From NCBI GenBank assembly GCA_028865235.1, contig CP114561.1, positions 3,988,001-4,052,000 of the forward strand: a stretch of DNA of 64,000 nt, in the 5' to 3' direction. Both the position numbers and the translations under genes were made by a program. The notes under the pieces were generated by a model. It was given only the letters and a program-made list of their open reading frames with translations. It was not told the origin of the DNA and made no database searches. Position 1 is the first letter of the stretch; each line of letters begins with the position of its first letter. Below are positions 17,557-27,046 of the stretch, piece by piece. This stretch comes from Candidatus Manganitrophus sp. Lineage in GTDB: Bacteria; Nitrospirota; Nitrospiria; SBBL01; Manganitrophaceae.

Positions 17557-18388
17557 TTGTTGATCCAAATAAAAGAATGGATGGTCCGGCGTCTGACCGA
17601 AAACTACATCGCCGGCCCTCATCTCACCGATGCCCTCCGTCTTTGCCGCCGGATATCCGCCCGCGGGTGGGGGAGTATCCTCTGCCCCTGGGACGGGCCG
17701 GGGGATACGCCGGAAGAGGTTCTCTCAAATTATCAAACGGCGCTGCAGACCATCGCCTCCGAAAAGTTGGACGCCCATCTCTCGATCAAAGCCCCTTCGC
17801 TCCGGTATGATTTTGAATTATTGAAGCGGCTTATGGATCCGGCCGCCGAGTGGGGAGCCCGAATCCATTTTGATGCGCAAGATTTTCATACTGCCACGCC
17901 GACCTTTCGGCTGCTTGAAAGGGCCGTTCAGTATTATCCGAACATCGGTTGCACCCTTCCTTCCCGATGGCGTCGGAGTTGTTTCGACGCCGAGCGGGCG
18001 ATCGCTTTCAGGGTCCCGGTGCGGGTGGTGAAAAGGGGAGTGGCCCGATCCTATTAGAGAGGCGATCGATCCGAAGGGGCGTTTTTTGGATCTGATCGAC
18101 CGGCTGGCCGGCCGGGCCACGGAGGTGGCGGTGGCGACACACGATCCGGTGTTGGCCCGGGCCGCGCTGACGCGGCTTCAAAAGGCAGGAACCCCCTGCC
18201 GATTGGAGCAATTGTGGGGGCTGCCGCTGCGGGCGAAAGAGGTTGCGGAGCCGATGGGGGTTCCTGTCCGGGTTTATATCCCTTATGGGCACGCGTGGCT
18301 TCCCTACTGTATGGGTGCAATCCGAAGGCGGCCGATTATACTGGCGTGGGCGGCGAGAGATTTTTTTCTGACGAGGCGGTCACTGTGA
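17557..18388 (+). CDS. Proline-dehydrogenase-like protein, frameshift
   Basis: About 277 aa. The TIM-barrel order of PRODH enzymes is visible: LDAHLSIKAPSLRYD, ARIHFDAQDF, VPVRVVKGEW, VAVATHDPVL, RLEQLWG, and VRVYIPYGHAWLPYCM. An extra A in GTGAAAAGGG near 18035 stops the frame at 18057, and without it the protein runs to 18388. The usual YxxRRLxEN arginine pair is replaced by YCMGAIRRRP, so proline oxidation may not be the reaction. The start is TTG (17557 or 17560). It is probably co-transcribed with the acyltransferase. Confidence 0.72.
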
Positions 18389-18545
18389 AGTCATAGAGAG
18401 GTGGGTTTAGGCCGATCGCCTGTTTCATCTTGATCATCGGCCTTACTGGTTCCGGTTCGCCCCGACGAATGCGTGTAGAGGCGGCGGCCATGAATCGAAT
18501 CTCCCACATTGGACATCGCTCGGCCGGTGATGTCGAACGGCTGCG

Positions 18546-19460
18546 TTACCGGTACCCGGTTGCGTCGGCCGGTTTGCCGGGGTCTTGAACCTCCACCATG
18601 TAGCGCCAGGCATCGGGCTGGGAGCCGTCGAGATCGGTGAAGCCATAGACTTTCGCGAGCTGGCCGCTCGAAAGAGATTGGCCGTTCCAGCGCGATACCT
18701 TCGGATCGGCGGCGAGGTGGGCCACGGCGCGGCCGGTGTACCGAGGCGTTTCGCTGATCACGAAGTGAGGCTGCTTTGCAGTAGCATCCCGCCAGTTGGC
18801 TTCCTTGACGCCGTAGATATCGAGCATCATCTCGGAGCGCAGCCACCCGGGGGTCAGCGCCACGGCGGTGCCTTGATGGGGCGAAAGCTCTTTCGCCTGC
18901 GCCCAGGCCATCCGAATGACCGACGTCTTGGCGAGATCGTAGAAGAGAGACAGCCGGTAGTTTGCATTGTTGTATTCGGCGGTGCCGTCGGTCATCTCGA
19001 CGAGCAGCCCGCCCGGATGTTTGATCAAGATGGGGAGGGCGAAGTGGCTGGTGATGATGTGGGTGTCGATGGCGAGCCGCAGCAGGCGCAGCCCCTTTTC
19101 GAGAGAATGCTCCCACACCGGCACGTTCCACTCGGCTAAGAAATCAGCCCCCCAGACATCGTTGACCAGAAGATCGAGGCGGCCTTGCTCGCGCTCGATC
19201 CGCGTCACCAACGCCTGCACCTGCGCCGGGTCTAAATGATCGACCTGCAGGGCGATCCCCCGGCCGCCGGCCTGCTGGACCAACTCGGCGGTCTCTTCGA
19301 TCGTTTCGGGGCGGTTATACTCCGAACGCTGCGCGCGGGTGGTCCGGCCGGTGCAATAGACCGTGGCGCCCGCCGCGCCGAGCTCGACCGCGATGCCGCG
19401 CCCCGCGCCGCGCGTCGCCCCTGCGACCAACGCCACTTTGCCTTGAAGGGGTGGATTCAT
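18546..19460 (-). CDS. Short-chain dehydrogenase/reductase
   Basis: About 304 aa from MNPPLQGKVALVAGATRG. A longer frame to 19505 adds 15 unlikely residues. The Rossmann motif AGATRGAGRG near residue 12 and YDLAK (YxxxK) near residue 175 are in place. CTGRTTR after strand two favours NADPH. The protein is longer than a typical 250-residue SDR, with an insertion after the nucleotide-binding part. The substrate is unknown. It is convergent with the proline-dehydrogenase-like gene. A weak 8-bp hairpin (AGGCCGAT/ATCGGCCT, 18411-18445) lies between them. Confidence 0.87.
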   Translation of the reverse strand: MNPPLQGKVALVAGATRGAGRGIAVELGAAGATVYCTGRTTRAQRSEYNRPETIEETAELVQQAGGRGIALQVDHLDPAQVQALVTRIEREQGRLDLLVNDVWGADFLAEWNVPVWEHSLEKGLRLLRLAIDTHIITSHFALPILIKHPGGLLVEMTDGTAEYNNANYRLSLFYDLAKTSVIRMAWAQAKELSPHQGTAVALTPGWLRSEMMLDIYGVKEANWRDATAKQPHFVISETPRYTGRAVAHLAADPKVSRWNGQSLSSGQLAKVYGFTDLDGSQPDAWRYMVEVQDPGKPADATGYR

Positions 19461-19663
19461 CTGCCGTTCTCCCGCTTTTATCCGCCCAGGTTCGTTTGAT
19501 GCCAAACAGATAGACGCCTTAAAGGCTTTTCTTGCCGCTGGTTTTTAGGTATACGCCGAAACTTGATCCGTTGTCAAACATTTCATGAAGAGATCAAATA
19601 TGCTGGTTTTATGGGAACCGATATAAGGAATGAAGAGCAGGGAGCGTTGGAATGAGGGTCCCC

Positions 19664-20497
19664 TCAATGAACTTTTAATGGGGTGGGCTTGCGGGGAGGG
19701 GGGTAGGCCTGGTCCAATGCTTCCAGGTCGCGGATCGTCAGATGGACATCGAGCGCTTCGCGGTTCTGTCGAACGTGTTCGATCTTGCTCGCCTTCGCGA
19801 TGACGATCACCTCCTGCTTTTGAAGCAGCCAGGCGAGCGCCGCCTGTGCCGGGGTGATTCCGTGATGTGAGGCGATCTCCTTCAAGAGGGGATCGTCGAG
19901 CATGCGCCCCTGCTCGATCGGGGAGTAGGCCATGATCGGAATGTGGCGCTTCAGACACCAAGGGAGGAGCGCGGTCTCCACCTCGCGGTGATAAAGATTA
20001 TAAAGCACCTGGTCGGTCGCGACCTGTTCGCCGTTCGGGACGGTCACCAGCTCTTCCATATCGGGGAGATCGAAATTGCTGACCCCCCAGTCCCGAATCG
20101 CCCCGGCCTCTTTCAGCGCTTCGAAGGCTTCGACGGTTTCGGAAAGGGGATAGTCGCCTCTCCAATGAAGCAGGTAGAGATCGAGGTGATCGGTCCGCAA
20201 GCGATTGAGGCTCCGCTCGCAGGCGGCGACGGTTCCATGCAGGCTGGCATTAAACGGATACACTTTGCTGACCAGATAGACCTCGTCGCGGCGCCCTTCG
20301 ATCGCTTCCCCTACCACCTCTTCGGCGCCCCCTTCGCCGTACATTTCCGCCGTGTCGATGAGGGTCAGGCCGAGGTCGAGGCCGAAGCGAAGCGCGGCGA
20401 TTTCGTCCTGCCGCCGTTCCGGCGTCTCGCCCATTCCCCAGGTCCCCTGGCCGAGCACGGGGACCGGTACTCCTGAAGGAAGCATCACGGTTTTCAT
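19664..20497 (-). CDS. Aldo/keto reductase
   Basis: 277 aa, cytosolic NAD(P)H-dependent carbonyl reductase. The catalytic tetrad is complete: D48 in LIDTAEMYG, Y53, K78 in LVSKVYP, and H111 in LYLLHWRGD. WGVSNFD and the C-terminal VIVIAKASKIEHVRQN cofactor motif are also present. It resembles bacterial YeaE/YvgN-type reductases, whose physiological substrates (methylglyoxal, sugars, aldehydes) cannot be told from sequence. It is separated by 158 bases from the SDR gene on the same strand. Confidence 0.88.
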   Translation of the reverse strand: MKTVMLPSGVPVPVLGQGTWGMGETPERRQDEIAALRFGLDLGLTLIDTAEMYGEGGAEEVVGEAIEGRRDEVYLVSKVYPFNASLHGTVAACERSLNRLRTDHLDLYLLHWRGDYPLSETVEAFEALKEAGAIRDWGVSNFDLPDMEELVTVPNGEQVATDQVLYNLYHREVETALLPWCLKRHIPIMAYSPIEQGRMLDDPLLKEIASHHGITPAQAALAWLLQKQEVIVIAKASKIEHVRQNREALDVHLTIRDLEALDQAYPPPRKPTPLKVH

Positions 20498-20545
20498 CGA
20501 ATTTCTCCTATCACACTTTGAGATCTTGAAGTATTTATAGATATT

Positions 20546-21169
20546 CTAAGGCGGTTGAGATGACGGGAGCAATACTTCCGGGAGGTGATCTCCGACAGAT
20601 GGAGTGCTAACCGGCGCAGGCTGCTTTTGTGTGTCCGATTGAGAGGGCGGTGAGGGATAGTCGATTCTTCCGCATGGATCATTCGTTGTCAATTCGATAT
20701 TCTTTTTCTCAAAACGACTGGAGAAAAAGCTAAACATCTCCGACTGGATACTACAGAAATAGGGAGAATTGCCCCAACCCGGGTGGACTTCGAGATAATT
20801 GACCTCATAAACGTCACCCTGTTTTTGTAAAGTAATACTTCGATGCCAACTTGGGCCACATTCAATGATTGCGCCGCCTGCTCCTGGCTCACGGCAAGTG
20901 AACTTAATTTCTTTGGAAAAGTTTTCAACTGCGGTTTTGATTGCCTCTCCAGGCGTCTGTCCTGCTGTAACTGTTATCGAGGATTTGAGAACTTCTGTGC
21001 TGACTCGAACGTAAGCCTCGTGAGCCCTGTCACAACCAAAGAGACCTGCGACACAAGATATTACAATTGTTTTTCTTATCCACGAGCTGAGGACTTTTGT
21101 TTTGAAAGAGTCTTTGCAGGTTTTGAGGAAGAATTGAAGACGAATGGTGCGGGATGAATCGTACCGCAT
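20546..21169 (-). CDS. Hypothetical possible lipoprotein
   Basis: Up to 207 aa. A hydrophobic stretch TIVISCVAGLFGC near residues 33-46 ends in a cysteine that could be a lipobox, although Phe at -2 is atypical. The real start is therefore probably 20-25 codons downstream of 21169. The mature part has four cysteines, a WGNSPYFCSIQ segment and a Pro/Ser-rich end. I recognise no family. Base composition is more AT-rich than the neighbours, as in the other small unknown genes up to 22560. Confidence 0.55.
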   Translation of the reverse strand: MRYDSSRTIRLQFFLKTCKDSFKTKVLSSWIRKTIVISCVAGLFGCDRAHEAYVRVSTEVLKSSITVTAGQTPGEAIKTAVENFSKEIKFTCREPGAGGAIIECGPSWHRSITLQKQGDVYEVNYLEVHPGWGNSPYFCSIQSEMFSFFSSRFEKKNIELTTNDPCGRIDYPSPPSQSDTQKQPAPVSTPSVGDHLPEVLLPSSQPP

Positions 21170-21183
21170 TTATTTTTCTCGCT

Positions 21184-21510
21184 TCAGGCGTTAAGGTATC
21201 TCGGAACTTTCGCTTCTAAGAGTTGAACGAGCTCTTTCTGCATGTAGTCGTATTCGTCCGGAATCCCCAGGACGATGATTTTCTTCCCTTTGAGCGGTCC
21301 GTTGAATTGTTTGCTGAGCTTTTTCTTGTGAACCGCTTCCATGACAAAGATGGCGTCGGCCCATTCGATCATCTCCACCGAAACCCGAAGCTCCGTGTCG
21401 TGGTTGAGCCCGGCGGACATCGCCTCCACATTCGGCCATTTTGAAAAGACTGCCTCGGCCGTCGGGCTCCGAAGACGATTCTGGCTGCAGATGAAAAGAA
21501 GTTTCTTCAT
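21184..21510 (-). CDS. Low-molecular-weight protein tyrosine phosphatase-like protein
   Basis: 108 aa from MKKLLFICSQNRLRSPTAEA. The frame extends upstream to 21567 without similarity. The P-loop CX5RS is C8-SQNRL-R14-S15, and the general-acid region GIPDEYDYM lies near the C-terminus. This is the compact 105-115-residue branch of the family, smaller than the classical 150-residue enzymes. It may dephosphorylate proteins or act in arsenate-like chemistry, and nothing nearby decides between these. Confidence 0.8.
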   Translation of the reverse strand: MKKLLFICSQNRLRSPTAEAVFSKWPNVEAMSAGLNHDTELRVSVEMIEWADAIFVMEAVHKKKLSKQFNGPLKGKKIIVLGIPDEYDYMQKELVQLLEAKVPRYLNA

Positions 21511-21567
21511 TTCGTGAAATGAAAGAAAATTGGAGAGGATCAAAACTCGAGAATCTAGACCTGACAC

Positions 21568-21825
21568 TCATTGCTTTGCATCGCCGCTAAGCTGCCGATG
21601 ATGCAATTCACGAAGTTTTTCCTCGATCACCGGCTTCCACTTCGCCTTTAGTTGAATTATCTGTTCTTGAGTCAGGCGACGTTTGCGTGACCAAAGAAAA
21701 GACAGCATCTCGTAAAAGCTTATATGCCGAGAGGTATTCGAGCACGCCTCACTTCGCCCAAAGTTTGAGATAATCAGCTGTGCACAGTGGACTAAAGGGG
21801 ACAGATTGAGGCACCCCACGCTCAT
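21568..21825 (-). CDS. Small hypothetical protein
   Basis: 85 aa. The ATG overlaps the stop of the preceding gene as ATGA, which argues for translation. The C-terminal half is basic and helical (LWSRKRRLTQEQIIQLKAKWK). I recognise no family. A shorter start at MLSFLWSRKRR (46 aa) is possible, and it could also be non-coding. Confidence 0.35.
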   Translation of the reverse strand: MSVGCLNLSPLVHCAQLIISNFGRSEACSNTSRHISFYEMLSFLWSRKRRLTQEQIIQLKAKWKPVIEEKLRELHHRQLSGDAKQ

Positions 21826-22560
21826 GTTTCCGCTGATATTGTGATTGAAGAAGTAATCTTATCCATAAGGCGACGGGTCAAAAAATATTCATCGAAGAGA
21901 GCAAATGTGAAGGCGTGGAACTTCCTCTGCAACAAATCTATCTCTTCCTTTATCTGGATGACCTCGTCTTTTGAAGGGCGTCCACTTGCGATAACATCAA
22001 GAACCTGGTACGCCACAATAGAATGCAAGTCCATCTCAGAGGAATTTACAATCATTTCTCCCGTTTCCTGTCCAATAAGTTCAAGCGCTTTTTTAAATGA
22101 GCCGTCCATGTAATGGAAAGAGACCTGGTTGCGGAAGCTGTCAATTACTTTCATTGCAGTTTTACAGTTGTCAATTGTGTTTCGTAGTTCTTCAAAAGCA
22201 GTTTTGACTTTTGGCCCCATGCCGTTTACCAAATCTTCTAGCGATGGTCTTGGTTTTTTGCTGCTATTGTTTTTGTGAGTATATCCGATAATCTCTTTAA
22301 AGGCGTTGTGGAGAAAACCAAGCCTAAGTCTTAAGAGAAAAAACTGTGCTCTGTTCCACTTAGTTTTTGTTATCTCATCCGACTGCTCGTCCGGCTGGTC
22401 TGTTTCTAATATTTCCTTGAACCTTTCGATGTTTGAAAGGTCATCATCGGCCCGTCAGTAACCTTAGTATGTTGCGAGCAACAGGATCAGCCGCGTCAAA
22501 CCAGTCCTTAATTTTAAATTTCCACAACACGTCGTCAGGATGACTATGAAACGGATTCAT
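21822..22560 (-). CDS. Hypothetical protein, frameshift
   Basis: About 245 aa after repair. It begins MNPFHSHPDDVLWKFKIKDWFD at 22560, inside the 3' end of cysK. The frame is lost near 22455 where one base is missing before DDDLSNIERFKEILE, and continues to 21822. The protein is charged and mostly helical, with no membrane segment and no motif I can name. The AT-rich codon use unlike the flanking metabolic genes suggests an acquired gene. Confidence 0.55.
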
Positions 22561-23563
22561 TTGCTTCCAGCCACTCTGGAACCGGCAATTTCTGCTCCCG
22601 CAAGAAGGCCGGATTGAAAAGCCTCCGCTGATACCGCAAGCCGCTGTCGGCGAGAATCGTCACGATGGTATGTCCCGGCCCCAGCTTGCGCGCCAGCCGG
22701 ACGGCGCCGGCGATGTTGATCCCCGAAGAACCCCCCACGCAGAGCCCTTCGTCCCGCAGCAAATTAAAAATGTAGGGGAGGGCCTCGTCGTCGGGAATCT
22801 GATACGCCTCATCGATCGGCGCGCCGACCAAATTTTCGGTGACGCGGCTCTGACCGACCCCCTCGGCAATCGAATCCCCCTCCGACTTCAACTCGCCATG
22901 CTTGTAATAGTTGTAAAGCGCGGCCCCCATCGGATCGGAAAGGGCGATGACCACCTTGGGATTCCGCGCCTTCAGCGCCATGCCGACCCCGGCCAAGGTT
23001 CCCCCGGTTCCGACGGCGCAGTTGAACCCGTCGATCTTCCCGCCGGTCTGCTCCCAGATCTCGGCGCCGGTCGTGGCGATGTGGAACTCGCGGTTGGCGA
23101 CATTGTCGAATTGCTGCGCCCAGAAGGCGGAGCCGGGGAGAGGCCTCGTTCATCTCTTTGGCGATCTGACCGGCGATCTTGACGAAGTGCCGCGGCGTCG
23201 AATAGGGGGCCTCGGGAACCAGCTTCAGCTCGGCGCCGAAGAGCCGCAGCGCCTCGAACTTTTCTGGGCTTTGCGTTTCTGGGATGACGATCAGGGTGCG
23301 ATACCCCAGGACCCGCCCAATCATCGCCAATCCGATGCCGGTATTCCCCGCGGTCCCCTCGACGATCGTTCCCCCTTTTTCAAAAGGCCCTGTTTTTCCG
23401 CGTGGCGAATAATGCCGAGCGCGGTTCGATCTTTGATCGACCCGCCGGGGTTGAGAAACTCCGCTTTCCCTAAGATGTTGCAGCCGGTCGCTTCGGACGG
23501 CCCCTTCAGCCGAATGAGCGGGGTCCCGCCGATCAAGTCGAGTACATTATCACGAATATTCAT
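22544..23563 (-). CDS. cysK: Cysteine synthase-family PLP enzyme, frameshifted
   Basis: About 335 aa when joined. The PLP lysine lies in GGSIKDRTAL, and VEGTAGNTGIGLA follows. The main C-terminal portion starts at LAGVGMALKARNP and includes VGGSSGINIAGAV. Frame breaks are near 23375 (a run of T/C) and 23145 (GGGGAGAGG), and the segment between reads EMNEASPGSAFWAQQFDNVAN-like in a third frame. The C-terminal LFNPAFLREQKLPVPEWL extension matches the longer CysK/Cds1 branch. The reaction would be O-acetylserine sulfhydrylation, although members of this branch can also release sulfide from cysteine. Confidence 0.85.
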
Positions 23564-23672
23564 TCTCTCCTCTATATTTCAATTAGGAATTAAGAGTTAC
23601 GAATTGAGAGGGTTGGCCAAGCAACCCCCGTGGCGGGGGGTGGGGCAGCGCCCCATTCAAGCCTATAAAGTT

Positions 23673-24410
23673 TTAATCAAAAACCTCTCCCCCAAAAATT
23701 TTTCTCTTCACCTTCCCCCGATCCAACGGATGATCATAACCGGGGAGAATGGTCCCGTCCGCCGAATACGGCCCGATCTGCGTCCATGTTCCTTTTTGCG
23801 GAGTGGAAACATATTCCATCTCCAAGATCGCCTTGGCACTTTTATACCCGTATTTAAATGGGATGATCAGGCGAAGCGGAAAACCATGTTCATCCGAGAG
23901 CGGCCGGCCGTTCATCGTGTGAACCAGAAGCGAGCGCTCATGAAGCAGCTCTTCGCGCGAGAGATATTCAACGTAAGTATCCCCGCACCGAAAAAGAATA
24001 CCGACCGCCTCCGGTTTGGGACGGACCCGCTTTTCCAACTCCGAAAGATGAAACCCGCCCCACTCCGCCTTGGCCGACCAACACTCGACACACTTCACCC
24101 GCGACACCTGAGCGCGTCCCGGAAGGGCGTTCACCTCCGAGAGGGTCAACTCCTGAGGCGCCTCGCAGAGCCCGCCGATCTTCAGGCGCCACTGATCCGC
24201 CTTGATCCGTCTGAACGATTTATAGTACTGGATGTAGAACGTTTCGTATTCCCCGTCGCGTGTTTTTCCGACAAACTCCGAGTTCGTCCAAAAACTGAAA
24301 CCGGCCTCGGCGCGGCGCCACGGATTTACCAGGGAGAGGACGAACCCGGCCGTCCCGAGGATCGTTTTTTTCAAAAAGTCCCTGCGGCCGAACGGATTTA
24401 TTTCACGCAT
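23673..24410 (-). CDS. Tat-exported molybdopterin-dependent oxidoreductase (MsrP/sulfite oxidase fold)
   Basis: 245 aa. A twin-arginine signal (GRRDFLKKTILGTAGFV) spans residues ~8-24, so the folded enzyme is exported to the periplasm. The molybdenum-ligating cysteine is in RVKCVECW near residue 107, followed by AEWGGFHLSEL. The HGFPLRLIIPFKYGYKSAKA cofactor segment is also present. It is shorter than MsrP and lacks a haem domain. The substrate may be sulfite, methionine sulfoxide or another small oxide. The ATG overlaps the end of an upstream SUMF1-fold gene by 13 bases, so the two are translated together. Confidence 0.88.
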   Translation of the reverse strand: MREINPFGRRDFLKKTILGTAGFVLSLVNPWRRAEAGFSFWTNSEFVGKTRDGEYETFYIQYYKSFRRIKADQWRLKIGGLCEAPQELTLSEVNALPGRAQVSRVKCVECWSAKAEWGGFHLSELEKRVRPKPEAVGILFRCGDTYVEYLSREELLHERSLLVHTMNGRPLSDEHGFPLRLIIPFKYGYKSAKAILEMEYVSTPQKGTWTQIGPYSADGTILPGYDHPLDRGKVKRKIFGGEVFD

Positions 24411-25052
24411 CGGAATCCTAAGAAGATAAACCGCTGATCGGGTTCCACCAAGATCCGATCGAACGTTGTACTATACTCATAATCGAGGTGAAGATTCCAG
24501 ACCCCGCCGCGGGCGATCTTCTTTTCCCCTTCGGCTCCGAGGGTCCACTCCCAAACGGAAGAGGCCATCTCCAACGCGCCGTAAGGGGAGAGGTCCTTTT
24601 GTTAAACCCGGCATTCCTTTTGACCATTCCGGAGGTGGAAGGATGGGCCGCCGTTCGAAGCGCTTTGTTCCCCCACGGATAGATTCTCCCGTCGGTGCCG
24701 CGGGCCGCCTTTTCCCATTCCTCTTCAGTGGGAAGGCGCTTGTCGAGCCGCTCGCAATACGACTTCGCTTCTTCCCAGGTCACAAGACTGACGGGATGGT
24801 TATCGGCGCCGGGAGGAAAGGCATGCGAGGGAAAAACATTCTGAAAGGCTTTGTTGGTCACCTCGACCCGATCGATGAAAAATGGGGACAGGGTAACCTC
24901 TTTTTCGGGGGAGCCGCCGGTTGCGTACTGTTTTCCCCTCCCATCAGAAAAGGCCCTGCCGGAATCTGAACCATCTCTTCCGCAGACGGACCGTGAGAAG
25001 GAAAAAGCAAACTGAATAAAACGAAGATGGGGGCGAGGAAATATTTTTTCAT
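24398..25052 (-). CDS. SUMF1-fold secreted protein (copy a), frameshifted
   Basis: About 215 aa after repair. The signal peptide MKKYFLAPIFVLFSLLFP is followed by EEMVQIPAGPFLMGG, WEEAKSYCERLDKRLPTEEEWEKAARG, IYPWGN, and an end FLGFRCVK with stop at 24398-24400. Frame breaks are near 24890 and 24590. This is the formylglycine-generating-enzyme/EgtB-type fold, but the RGGVW...YEYST region has no CX4C pair, so the copper-dependent reaction is unlikely. Its stop lies inside the start of the molybdoenzyme gene, suggesting a partner or accessory role for that enzyme. Confidence 0.8.
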
Positions 25053-25084
25053 GTCAAATCGGTTTTCCATTGTGATGATCCGGC

Positions 25085-25666
25085 TTATTTTAAAACAAAC
25101 CGGAGTTCATCGACAAGGCCAAGCCGTCTGGCCTGCGAAGACAAATAATCAAAGTCGATTGTCTTTTTACAGTTCACTACAAGAGCGTTCGCATCTTCAA
25201 AATCGCGCGGTCTTCCTACGCGGAGTTTCATTAGAATGAGGTCTTCCGGAGAAGCAACCCAAAGTGTATTTTCCCCGAGCCGTTTGCGCCGCTTTCGTTG
25301 AAAAATGTTTTGCTCGAAGGGACCTTCCGCCCGTCTCAGATCGACCGAAACCGATCCCCGTCTTAACCGAATCTGCCGGTCCTGAAGAAGGGGATTTTCG
25401 GCCCACCACTGCCGGTCGACCTGAAATCCCGCTTCAGGGGCTGCATCAGAGAGCGCGTTAAAATTTTCGGGGATAGAAATTAGAAGGTCAATGTCGAGCG
25501 TGGTTCGGGGACGGGCCCAGAGACCGACGGCCAGGGCGCCGATAAGGAGATGCGGAATCTTTTTACCTCGGAGGAATCTTAAGACTTCCAGAAGGACCGT
25601 TTCGGGTTGATCGCTTCTTGTTCGCTTCACGCCAATTTTCCCACTCGGTTTTCCACATTTGGTCAA
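25085..25666 (-). CDS. Nucleotidyltransferase-like protein (AbiEii/DUF6036 type)
   Basis: 193 aa from the furthest start, with a GTG at 25630 as an alternative. HLLIGALAVGLWARPRTTLDIDLLI is the GG/DxD-type core of small nucleotidyltransferases (glycine-rich turn then DID). Later comes LWVASPEDLILMKLRVGRPRDFEDANAL, the helix that completes this fold in AbiEii/MenT-like toxins. It overlaps the upstream small gene, as in two-gene toxin-antitoxin-like modules. The role is inference. Confidence 0.72.
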   Translation of the reverse strand: MTKCGKPSGKIGVKRTRSDQPETVLLEVLRFLRGKKIPHLLIGALAVGLWARPRTTLDIDLLISIPENFNALSDAAPEAGFQVDRQWWAENPLLQDRQIRLRRGSVSVDLRRAEGPFEQNIFQRKRRKRLGENTLWVASPEDLILMKLRVGRPRDFEDANALVVNCKKTIDFDYLSSQARRLGLVDELRFVLK

Positions 25667-25877
25667 TCCGGTCCTGGCGGCACATCCAAGCCGAGAGATC
25701 TTCTCCTCTCTCCCGGCACTGCGCTTCCACCATACTGATTCCCAAAGACATCAATTCAAAAACCTGCCGCGACCGCTCTTTTGCAGAGAGGGAAGGAAGT
25801 GTTCGATTCTCCTCGCGGACCCGATCGAGACGCTTCAGCCAAAGAGGGATAGGTCCCGCATCAGTCCGGTTCCGCAT
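25563..25877 (-). CDS. Small helical protein paired with nucleotidyltransferase
   Basis: 104 aa, strongly charged, predicted helical (ERSRQVFELMSLGISMVEAQCRERG). The 3' end overlaps the nucleotidyltransferase frame by up to 104 bases, so the two are translationally linked. By position it could be the antidote of a MenA/AbiEi-like pair. I recognise no DNA-binding motif. It is three bases downstream of mtnA on the same strand. Confidence 0.6.
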   Translation of the reverse strand: MRNRTDAGPIPLWLKRLDRVREENRTLPSLSAKERSRQVFELMSLGISMVEAQCRERGEDLSAWMCRQDRIDQMWKTEWENWREANKKRSTRNGPSGSLKIPPR

Positions 25878-25880
25878 CGA

Positions 25881-26920
<1,040 letters not shown>

Positions 26921-26987
26921 GGGGCCGATTTTAGGGGAAGAGGGAGGGAATTGTCAATCGATTTGACGCTGTCATTTTCATGAAAAG

Positions 26988-27032
26988 AAGGGGCCGGTCT
27001 GCCCGGGGGGTGAGGCGGCGGACCGGCCCCTT
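26988..27032 (-). terminator. Rho-independent terminator after the OmpA-like gene
   Basis: AAGGGGCCGGTC (26988-26999) and GACCGGCCCCTT (27021-27032) form a 12-bp stem. On the minus strand it is followed by CTTCTTTTC. It lies between the stop of the OmpA-like lipoprotein gene and mtnA. Confidence 0.75.
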
Positions 27033-27046
27033 TGCTGCGCGGGTGT

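Noticed and set aside
18411..18445. Hairpin between convergent genes as a terminator
   Set aside because: It has an 8-bp stem with a 19-base loop and no T-run. It is too weak to list as a feature.
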